Source: Chloroflexota bacterium
GTDB taxonomy: Bacteria > Chloroflexota > Dehalococcoidia > Lucifugimonadales > VGZR01
Direction: 5' to 3'
DNA length: 6,435 nucleotides
NCBI GenBank assembly: GCA_027625225.1
Contig: JAQBWG010000114.1
Location: 1-6,435 of the forward strand
The notes beneath the pieces are model-generated. The model saw only the letters and a list, made by a program, of their open reading frames with translations. It searched no databases and was not told the DNA's origin. The position numbers were made by a program, and so were the translations under genes. Each line of letters begins with the position of its first letter. The first letter of the stretch is position 1. This document shows, one piece after another, positions 1 through 5,345 of the stretch.

Positions 1-15
1 ACCGAACGCGCCCCG

Positions 16-34
16 CGAAGTAGCTCCTACTTCG
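16..34 (-). terminator. Perfect 8-bp hairpin spanning the stop codon of the last SDR
   Basis: CGAAGTAG (34-27) and CTACTTCG (23-16) are exact inverted repeats around a 3-nt GAG loop. The TAG stop (29-27) is the 3' end of the first arm. Downstream sequence is G/C-rich with no T-run in the 15 bases left, so a classical intrinsic terminator is not shown. A transcript 3'-end stabiliser, a factor-assisted terminator or a translation-coupling structure would also fit. No start codon for a further gene is visible between it and position 1. Confidence 0.35.
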
Positions 35-785
35 TTGTCCACCCACCGTCAATAACCAGACCCACACCGGTCATGAAGCTCGAATCGTCCGAACACAGGA
101 ACACTACCGCCTCGGCAATTTCCTCCGGCTCCGCGAACCGCTTAGCCAGCGACTTTTCCGTGTAAATCTTCTCGGCCTTGGGGTCTCGGTCGAACACGCT
201 TCGCACCATCTGTGTGTTCACGATACCCGGTGATACTGCGTTAATCCGGATGCCACGCGTCCCATACTCGAACGCCGCCTGACGCGTCAGTCCCAGTACG
301 CCGTGCTTGCTTGCCGCGTACGCCGCTGTGCTTCCCGCCACCATGCTGGCGATGGACGCCGTGTTCACGATAACTCCACCGCCGTTCTCCAGCATGTGCC
401 TGATCTCATACTTCATGCACTGCCACACACCGCGCAGGTTCACGCCGATGACCGCATCGAAGTCCGAATCCTTGAACTGGTGCGTCTCCACCAGACGGCC
501 CGCGATACCAGCATTGTTGTGCGCACAGTCGAGCTGCCCGTACGTCTCCACGGTCTTAGCGATGAGCGCCTGCACATCATCAGACTGCGTCACATCGCAG
601 AGGACAAACGTCGCCTCGCCGCCAGCCTTCTGAATCGCCCTCACCGTCTCGTTGCCGCCGGACTTGTCCATGTCCGAAACCACCACCTTCGCGCCCTCAC
701 GGGCCAGCGCAATCGCCGACGCCCTCCCGATGCCTGCGCCCGCGCCGGTGACCAACGCCACCTTGTCTTGCAGTTGGTCGCCCAT
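27..785 (-). CDS. Classical SDR-family oxidoreductase, likely NAD(H)-dependent (tandem copy 1)
   Basis: A soluble Rossmann-fold dehydrogenase/reductase of 252 aa, the normal length for a classical SDR. From Met at 785 one sees the cofactor motif TGAGAGIG (13-20), Asp38 at the end of strand beta-2, an Asp-Val adenine-ring motif (64-65), NNAG (90-93), the structural Asn116, and catalytic Ser144, Tyr156 and Lys160 (YxxxK), then a Pro-Gly pair near 186. In this family an acid at the end of beta-2 favours NAD(H) over NADP(H). The substrate cannot be read from sequence; it could be a secondary alcohol, a sugar or a 3-oxoacyl chain (FabG-like). I chose the ATG at 785 because it overlaps the upstream SDR stop as TAATG, a coupling arrangement, and gives a typical short N-terminus. 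An in-frame ATG at 800 would add five residues and overlap the upstream gene by 16 nt. The protein is a clear paralogue of its upstream neighbour. Confidence 0.93.
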   Translation of the reverse strand: MGDQLQDKVALVTGAGAGIGRASAIALAREGAKVVVSDMDKSGGNETVRAIQKAGGEATFVLCDVTQSDDVQALIAKTVETYGQLDCAHNNAGIAGRLVETHQFKDSDFDAVIGVNLRGVWQCMKYEIRHMLENGGGVIVNTASIASMVAGSTAAYAASKHGVLGLTRQAAFEYGTRGIRINAVSPGIVNTQMVRSVFDRDPKAEKIYTEKSLAKRFAEPEEIAEAVVFLCSDDSSFMTGVGLVIDGGWTTK

Positions 786-1543
786 TAGTGCACCGTCCAT
801 CCGCCATCAACGGGGATGACCGCACCAGACACGAACGAAGATTTGTCCGAACTCAGCCACAACACCACGTCGGCAATCTCTCGCGGTTCGCCGAACCTAC
901 CCAGTGCGACCATCGTCTTCCACTCGCCTACCAGTTCAGGGTCGAGAGCTTCAAACCTATCAATCATTGGCGACTGAACGACTCCCGGGCATATCGCGTT
1001 GATGCGGATATTCTTGTCCGCGTAAATCTGCGTTGCCGACCGTGTGAGCCCGATGACGCCGTGCTTGCTCGCGTTGTACGCGGGAGACGCGCCGCCGACA
1101 AGGCCCGCGATGGATGACATATTGATGATTGAGCCGCCACCCTGTTTGAGCATCTGGATAAGCTCGTACTTCATGCAGAGCCACACGCCCTTCAGGTTCA
1201 CGTCTATCGTCCGGTCCCATATCTCCTCGGCGTACTCATGCGTGATAGGCCCTTCACCTTCAATACCCGCGTTGTTGAACCCGAAGTCCAGCCGCCCGTA
1301 CGCTCGCACCGTCTCGCCAACCATAGCCTCCACTTCGCTCGCCTTCGACACGTCCGCCTTTACAAACATCGCCTCGCCGCCAGCCGCGCGTATCTCGTCC
1401 ACGGTCGCCTTGCCAGACACCGCGTCCGTCCCATTCACGACAACCTTCGCACCCGCCTTGGCATATGCTAGAGAGGCACCCTTGCCGAGACCTTTATTGC
1501 CGCCGGTGACCAGCGCCACCTTGCCTGTAAAGTCGTGTGTCAA
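785..1543 (-). CDS. Classical SDR-family oxidoreductase, possibly NADP(H)-dependent (tandem copy 2)
   Basis: A classical SDR of 252 aa from the preferred start, the same length as its downstream paralogue. From the TTG at 1543 it shows TGGNKGLG (13-20), NNAG (90-93), the structural Asn116, catalytic Ser144, Tyr156 and Lys160, and a C-terminus ending GGWTVH. The Gly-rich motif contains a Lys (residue 17) and beta-2 ends in Asn-Gly rather than Asp, which in SDR classification leans toward NADP(H). The start is non-ATG. The open frame reaches a TTG at 1570, but the TTG at 1543 has AGGGAA 7 nt upstream and gives the usual short SDR N-terminus (MTHDFTGKVALVTGG); no in-frame ATG lies nearby. The gene follows the formyl hydrolase-like gene by 47 nt and shares one base with the next SDR. 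The substrate is unknown. Names such as 3-oxoacyl reductase or glucose 1-dehydrogenase would only be family guesses. Confidence 0.92.
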   Translation of the reverse strand: MTHDFTGKVALVTGGNKGLGKGASLAYAKAGAKVVVNGTDAVSGKATVDEIRAAGGEAMFVKADVSKASEVEAMVGETVRAYGRLDFGFNNAGIEGEGPITHEYAEEIWDRTIDVNLKGVWLCMKYELIQMLKQGGGSIINMSSIAGLVGGASPAYNASKHGVIGLTRSATQIYADKNIRINAICPGVVQSPMIDRFEALDPELVGEWKTMVALGRFGEPREIADVVLWLSSDKSSFVSGAVIPVDGGWTVH

Positions 1544-1550
1544 ATTTCTA

Positions 1551-1556
1551 TTCCCT
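1551..1556 (-). promoter_or_regulatory. Ribosome binding site AGGGAA that supports the TTG start at 1543
   Basis: On the minus strand AGGGAA lies 7 nt before a TTG at 1543. The more upstream in-frame TTG (1570) has no comparable purine-rich element at a suitable distance. This decides the start of the SDR at 785-1543. Confidence 0.55.
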
Positions 1557-1590
1557 ACACTGCCGCCCAAACGTCTGAGCGCTTAGGCAT
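1555..1590 (-). other. Possible 11-codon mini-ORF abutting the formyl hydrolase-like stop
   Basis: Directly after the TGA of the upstream gene (1593-1591) comes ATG at 1590-1588, giving TGAATG. It opens an 11-codon frame, MPKRSDVWAAV, which ends in TAG at 1557-1555, inside the ribosome binding site of the next SDR. It is out of frame with that SDR. It could pass reinitiating ribosomes toward the TTG start, or it may be chance, since a frame this short carries no coding signal. Confidence 0.15.
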
Positions 1591-2511
1591 TCAAACTCCA
1601 AATCGCGCGCCTGCTTGTAAGCCCACGCTCTCAACCCACTCGCCTGCGGCCACCTTCTTCCCGCCGTCCGGCTGCACCTGCCGCACGATGATGCTCCCAC
1701 CGTCGGCCGCCACCCGGAACCCGTCGCCGGTGATTTCCACCACCTGACCCGCCGGAGCGCCCTTATTGCCGTTCACCCGTTCCGCCGAAAAGAAGCTCAC
1801 TTTATTGCCATTCAGTGTTGTGTTCGCTCCGGGTGACGGGTCGCAGCCGCGGATGAGATTGTACACATCGCCAACCGGCTTGCCCCAATCAATGATTGCT
1901 TCGTCCTTCTTGCACCAGCCCTCGTACGTAGCCTGTGTGTGGTCTTGCTCGATTCGGGGTGCCGTTCCCTTCCGCACCATTCCCACTGCCTCAACCATTG
2001 CCTCCACGCCCATCGGGAACAGCCGGTCGAAGTACACTGACCCCAGCGTATCGTCCGACCCGATTACCGTTTCTTTTTGCAGCAGCACGGGGCCGGTGTC
2101 GAGGCCGTCGTCCGGCCAGAAAATGGTCAGGCCCGTCTCAGTCTCGCCCTGAATGATCGGCCAGTTGATGGAGCTTGGCCCTCGGTGCTTCGGCAGCAGC
2201 GACGGGTGATACTGAATCGTCCCTTTAACTGGCGCCTCCAGCATCTCCATCGGCACAATGTCCGTCACGAACGCCATGACACACAGGTCAGGCTTGAGGT
2301 TTAGAAAGGCGTCTATCGCCTTTTGGTCACGCATTCGCTTGAACTGGAAGACGGGAACGTCTTTACCGGTCGCAGCGGTCTTGATGGGGTCGGCTGGTCG
2401 GCTCTCCCTGTCCGGCGGACAGAATACGCCCACGACTTTTTCGCCGTTCTTTAGCAACGACTCCAAAACCTGCTGTCCGAATGCCGCCTGGCCGATGATA
2501 ACGATATGCAT
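1591..2511 (-). CDS. Formyltransferase-fold protein, 10-formyl-THF hydrolase-like (FDH N-terminal type; often named methionyl-tRNA formyltransferase)
   Basis: 306 aa with a formyl_trans_N domain (about 1-185) and a C-terminal OB-like FMT_C domain (about 205-300), a full-length match to this architecture. The N-terminus MHIVIIGQAAFGQQVL, the block YHPSLLPKHRG (101-111), SINW (114-117) and DDGLDTG (134-140) match the hydrolase domain of 10-formyltetrahydrofolate dehydrogenase (ALDH1L1) closely as I recall it. The catalytic pair would be His102 and Asp138, with the same 36-residue spacing as His106/Asp142 there. The Asn that Met-tRNA formyltransferases carry two residues before the catalytic His is Gln100 here. 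The likely reaction is 10-formyl-THF to THF plus formate, or formyl transfer to an unknown amine; initiator Met-tRNA formylation is the less likely alternative. The ATG at 2511 has GAAGGG (2523-2518) 6 nt upstream. It is the first gene after the 104-nt gap and probably heads a sub-operon with the two SDRs. Confidence 0.9.
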   Translation of the reverse strand: MHIVIIGQAAFGQQVLESLLKNGEKVVGVFCPPDRESRPADPIKTAATGKDVPVFQFKRMRDQKAIDAFLNLKPDLCVMAFVTDIVPMEMLEAPVKGTIQYHPSLLPKHRGPSSINWPIIQGETETGLTIFWPDDGLDTGPVLLQKETVIGSDDTLGSVYFDRLFPMGVEAMVEAVGMVRKGTAPRIEQDHTQATYEGWCKKDEAIIDWGKPVGDVYNLIRGCDPSPGANTTLNGNKVSFFSAERVNGNKGAPAGQVVEITGDGFRVAADGGSIIVRQVQPDGGKKVAAGEWVESVGLQAGARFGV

Positions 2512-2562
2512 GGACTACCCTTCGACTACAGTCTCACCCGGCTCTTGGCGCCTGGCGCCCGT

Positions 2563-2592
2563 AGTATACCTTGCCGGTTGTACAGGTGGCGA
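2563..2592 (-). promoter_or_regulatory. Candidate sigma70-type promoter for the formyl hydrolase-like gene and the SDR pair
   Basis: On the minus strand a -10-like TATACT (2568-2563, 5 of 6 consensus) lies 18 nt after TCGCCA (2592-2587, 4 of 6 match to TTGACA). A start near 2556 would leave a 5' leader of about 45 nt before the ATG at 2511. Two copies of the palindrome GGCGCC (2559-2554 and 2552-2547), one base apart, sit at the predicted transcription start. This is the only junction in the window with room for a promoter. It is a visual consensus match only. Confidence 0.4.
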
Positions 2593-2599
2593 AAGGGGA

Positions 2600-2615
2600 C
2601 AGGGCTAACCCCCTG
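2600..2615 (-). terminator. Small hairpin immediately after the fabF stop; weak terminator or 3'-end structure
   Basis: CAGGG (2615-2611) and CCCTG (2604-2600) form a perfect 5-bp stem with a 6-nt loop, starting at the base after the TAG stop (2618-2616). What follows is TCCCCTTTC rather than a T-run, so intrinsic termination would be inefficient. Transcript 3'-end stabilisation or chance are equally possible. Confidence 0.25.
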
Positions 2616-3866
2616 CTAACTCACGAAGCGGCGGATGATGAGGCATGCGTTCTGGCCGCCGAACCCGAAGCTGTTTGAGAGCACCGTATCCACGGTCTTT
2701 TTCCGAGCTTTGTTCGGCACATAGTCCAAATCGCAGTTCGGGTCGGGCGTTTCATAATTGATGGTCGGATGAATGATTCCGTCATGAATGGTTTTGATGG
2801 CCACCACCGCCTCCATGCCCCCCGCGCCGCCCAGCGCGTGTCCCGTCATGGACTTCGTTGAGCTGATTGGCACCTTGTACGCCTGCTCACCGAACGCGTT
2901 TTTGATGGCCAGTGTCTCCACTTTATCGTTGATAGGCGTGGACGTCCCGTGCGCGTTGATGTAATCAATGTCGGTTGGCGCGATGCCTGCGTCTTTGAGA
3001 GCCCACCGGATGGCCCGCGCCGGCCCCTGTCCCGTCTCGTCCGGCTGCACCTGATGGAACGCGTCCGACGACACGCCCTGGCCGATAATCTCCGCCAGGA
3101 TATTCGCCCCGCGCTTCTGTGCATGCTCAAGCGTTTCCAGTATGAACATACCTGCACCCTCGGCTGGCACGAACCCGTCGCGCCCGGCATCAAACGGCCT
3201 GCTTGCCTTCGCCGGCACCTCGTTGTTACGGCTGAGCGCCCGAATAACGTTGAACCCGCCGTTGCCCAGTGCCGAGATTCCCGCCTCGGTGCCGCCCGCA
3301 ATCAGCACGTCCGCCGCACCGCGCCGGATAACCTCTAACGCTTCGCCAAGCCCTTGCGTCCCGGCCGCACACGCCGTCACCACCGTGTTCGTATATCCCT
3401 TGGTGCCATGCAGGCGGCTGATGTTCGCCGCCGCCATATTTGCCAACATGTTGGACATGAAATACGGACTGATGCGCATCCCACCGCGCTCTACCAGGAT
3501 GCGCGCCTGCTCCTCGATGGAATCGAACGCACCCGCACCGTTGCCGATGACCACGCCGAGCCGTTCTCTATCTTCCTTGTCCAGGTCAATTCCGGAATTC
3601 TTCACCGCTTGGCCTGCAGCCGCTACCGCGAACTGCGAGAAGCGGGCCATCCGCTTCGATTCCTTTACGTCCATATAGTTCGTCGGGTCGAAGCCCCATA
3701 CCTCACCCGAAACCTTGCACGGGAACGGCGCCGGGTCCGTTCGTTTCATCGGCCCGATACCCGATTTGCCCGCCACCAGGCCTGCCCAAAACTCCTCCGG
3801 CGTCTCGCCCAGCGGCGTCATCGCACCCATGCCTGTAATCACTACTCGTATTCGTTCGTTCCCCAT
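2616..3866 (-). CDS. fabF: Beta-ketoacyl-ACP synthase II (KAS II)
   Basis: The cytoplasmic elongating condensing enzyme of type II fatty acid synthesis. It condenses malonyl-ACP with an acyl-ACP, releasing CO2. At 416 aa it has the usual FabF length. It starts with VVITGMGAMTPLG (8-20), and the two thiolase-fold halves carry the active-site Cys166 in TACAAGT, His306 in NAHGTST, Lys338 in STKSM and His343 in TGHALGG, with the acyl-gate loop GFGG at 401-404. The full Cys-His-His set indicates an active ketosynthase rather than a chain-length factor. The start is ATG at 3866 with AGGGG (3875-3871) only 4 nt away, a slightly tight spacing. It lies 33 nt downstream of folC. No acpP, fabG or fabD is in view, although the two SDRs further on could in principle reduce 3-oxoacyl substrates. 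A polyketide-type ketosynthase is the alternative, but nothing modular is attached. Confidence 0.96.
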   Translation of the reverse strand: MGNERIRVVITGMGAMTPLGETPEEFWAGLVAGKSGIGPMKRTDPAPFPCKVSGEVWGFDPTNYMDVKESKRMARFSQFAVAAAGQAVKNSGIDLDKEDRERLGVVIGNGAGAFDSIEEQARILVERGGMRISPYFMSNMLANMAAANISRLHGTKGYTNTVVTACAAGTQGLGEALEVIRRGAADVLIAGGTEAGISALGNGGFNVIRALSRNNEVPAKASRPFDAGRDGFVPAEGAGMFILETLEHAQKRGANILAEIIGQGVSSDAFHQVQPDETGQGPARAIRWALKDAGIAPTDIDYINAHGTSTPINDKVETLAIKNAFGEQAYKVPISSTKSMTGHALGGAGGMEAVVAIKTIHDGIIHPTINYETPDPNCDLDYVPNKARKKTVDTVLSNSFGFGGQNACLIIRRFVS

Positions 3867-3899
3867 GACTCCCCTGCGTATATAGATATTTGGGGCCTA

Positions 3900-5318
3900 C
3901 TACGGCGCCCGTTTCAGATTCGGATACGTCTCCTGCACGATGCCCAGCACCTCCGCCCGCACTTCGGCGGCCACCGACAGCGACCCTGCCCCCAAAACCG
4001 TATCCTTTTCCCCGGCCATGGCAATAGCCTTGCGGGTGGCCTCTGCCACACTCTCCGACTCGGCCACCACTTCCAGTCCGGCGTTCCTTATCGCCTCCGC
4101 CACCTCCGCGCTCGGCCTCCCCCTTGGATGGTTCGGACGTACCGCGAAAACTACCGGCTTCAGCTTCGCGAACTCTCCTATCACCCCTTCGAAGTCGTGA
4201 CCTGCCAACGCTCCAAACAGCAGTATAACTCTGCCAGGGTCTGTTTTGCCTGTCATGCGCCTGATATTGCGTATCGCGGCTACCAGTCCCGTAGCCGAAT
4301 GCAGATTATGCGCACCGTCAATCAGCACCAGCGGCCCCTTCGCCGACAACACCTCCAACCTGCCAGGCCATCGCGTCGTACGCAGCCCCTCGACCAGCGC
4401 TTCGTCCGAAATCGCATGGCCCCGCTGACGCAACACCTCCACTACAGCCACCGCCGTCGCGGTATTCTCTAGCTGGTACTCACCAAGCAAGGGTACTCGC
4501 AAGTAGTAATCCTTCTGCGGCCCCTTCACCTCAAGCGTCTGCCCTTTCAGATCTGCCGATTCACACCGCCAGGTATAGTACCGGACCACCTCGACCACCT
4601 TCGCCTCACGCTCGGCGGCAACGCCCTCAATCACTTCCAGCGCCTCGGCAGGCTGCGGGGCCACCACCACCGTGGAGCCTTGCTTGATGATGCCCGCCTT
4701 CTCCCGCGCGATGGCCGCTATCGTCTTCCCCAACACCTCCACGTGGTCGAGGCTGATGGGTGTGATGACCGCAACCTCCGGATTCACCACGCTCGTCGAA
4801 TCCAGCCGCCCGCCGATGCCCACCTCCAGCACCTGAAAATCCACCTCGGCCTTCTTGAAATGCAGGAACGCCAGCGACGTCAGCGCCTCGAACGTCGTCA
4901 CATTACCCTGACCGCCGTTCGCGCCCACCCACTCCACCGCTGGCCACGCCTCCGCCACAAGAGCCGCAAACCCCGCCTGAGATACCGGTTCGCCGCTCAC
5001 CTGAATCCGTTCTGTCGCAGCATGCATGTGCGGCGATGTATACAAACCCGTCCTGTAGCCCTGCGCCTTGAGTACCGACGCCACCATCGCCGAAACGCTG
5101 CCCTTGCCCTTCGTGCCAGCTACATGAACCGCGGGTGCCGCCAGATGCGGATTGCCCAGCCGTTCCATCAACAAAAACATCCTGTCCAGGTGGAACTCGT
5201 GCCCGTGAGACCGCTGCTCAAAGTCCGCCAGCCCCATCACTCGGGCCAGTGCGTCGGTGTAACTCAGGCGATTCGTTATAGACGAAGCGGGCGTGGCGTG
5301 TTGCTGTTCAGATGTCAC
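3900..5318 (-). CDS. folC: Folylpolyglutamate synthase, possibly bifunctional dihydrofolate synthase
   Basis: A cytoplasmic ATP-dependent Mur-ligase-family enzyme that adds gamma-linked glutamates to (tetrahydro)folates and, in bifunctional forms, glutamate to dihydropteroate. At 472 aa it is somewhat longer than the typical 420-450, owing to about 18 extra N-terminal residues. Visible landmarks are the P-loop GTKGKGS (68-74), TSPH (94-97), TTFEALTS (141-148), EVGIGGRLD (165-173) with its metal-binding Glu, SLDHVEVLG (189-197), EKAGIIK (206-212) with the Lys of the family motif, RWPGRLEV (316-323) and IDGAHN (333-338) at the start of the C-terminal glutamate-ligase domain. The GTG start at 5318 is supported by AAGGA (5330-5326) 7 nt upstream. 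It ends in tandem TAG TAG stops and lies between the NDUFA9-like gene (27 nt) and fabF (33 nt). Whether it also has dihydrofolate synthase activity cannot be read here. Polyglutamylated folates would be the cofactor form used by the formyl hydrolase-like protein downstream. Confidence 0.96.
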   Translation of the reverse strand: MTSEQQHATPASSITNRLSYTDALARVMGLADFEQRSHGHEFHLDRMFLLMERLGNPHLAAPAVHVAGTKGKGSVSAMVASVLKAQGYRTGLYTSPHMHAATERIQVSGEPVSQAGFAALVAEAWPAVEWVGANGGQGNVTTFEALTSLAFLHFKKAEVDFQVLEVGIGGRLDSTSVVNPEVAVITPISLDHVEVLGKTIAAIAREKAGIIKQGSTVVVAPQPAEALEVIEGVAAEREAKVVEVVRYYTWRCESADLKGQTLEVKGPQKDYYLRVPLLGEYQLENTATAVAVVEVLRQRGHAISDEALVEGLRTTRWPGRLEVLSAKGPLVLIDGAHNLHSATGLVAAIRNIRRMTGKTDPGRVILLFGALAGHDFEGVIGEFAKLKPVVFAVRPNHPRGRPSAEVAEAIRNAGLEVVAESESVAEATRKAIAMAGEKDTVLGAGSLSVAAEVRAEVLGIVQETYPNLKRAP

Positions 5319-5325
5319 GTTGCTG

Positions 5326-5342
5326 TCCTTAGGATGCTCCTC
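5326..5342 (-). promoter_or_regulatory. folC ribosome binding region with two SD-like elements
   Basis: AAGGA (5330-5326) sits 7 nt before the GTG and is the functional candidate. A second strong SD-like element, GAGGAG (5342-5337), is 18 nt from the GTG with no usable start at its own spacing. Its AGGA (5341-5338) can pair with TCCT (5334-5331), which would leave the proximal AAGGA free, so it may act as a small structural element or a ribosome standby site. Confidence 0.5.
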
Positions 5343-5345
5343 TGC

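Noticed and set aside
303..788. Plus-strand open frames antisense to the first SDR
   Set aside because: Low-complexity Arg/His/Ala translation with no domain signal; the minus-strand SDR carries all catalytic motifs.
1571..1593. Frameshift linking ATG 1590 to the SDR reading frame
   Set aside because: The mini-ORF peptide has no SDR-like N-terminal sequence, and a normal SDR N-terminus with its own SD begins at 1543, so no frameshift is needed.
1740..1820. Repeated ttattgcc motif and a doubled Asn-Gly-Asn-Lys in the formyl hydrolase-like C-terminal domain
   Set aside because: The copies are short and imperfect, within coding sequence, and fit ordinary beta-turns of the FMT_C domain; there is no repeat array.
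3867..3899. Promoter between folC and fabF (TATATA/TATCTA as a -10)
   Set aside because: Any start from these would fall within a few bases of the fabF SD, leaving no usable leader, and no convincing -35 lies 16-18 nt upstream. The AT-rich run is better read as spacer.
3354..4472. Plus-strand open frame of 372 codons crossing fabF and folC
   Set aside because: It is antisense to two strongly supported enzymes with all motifs intact. Its product is rich in Arg/His/Leu, as expected for the shadow of GC-rich codons, has no domain I recognise, and would span both genes and their gap.
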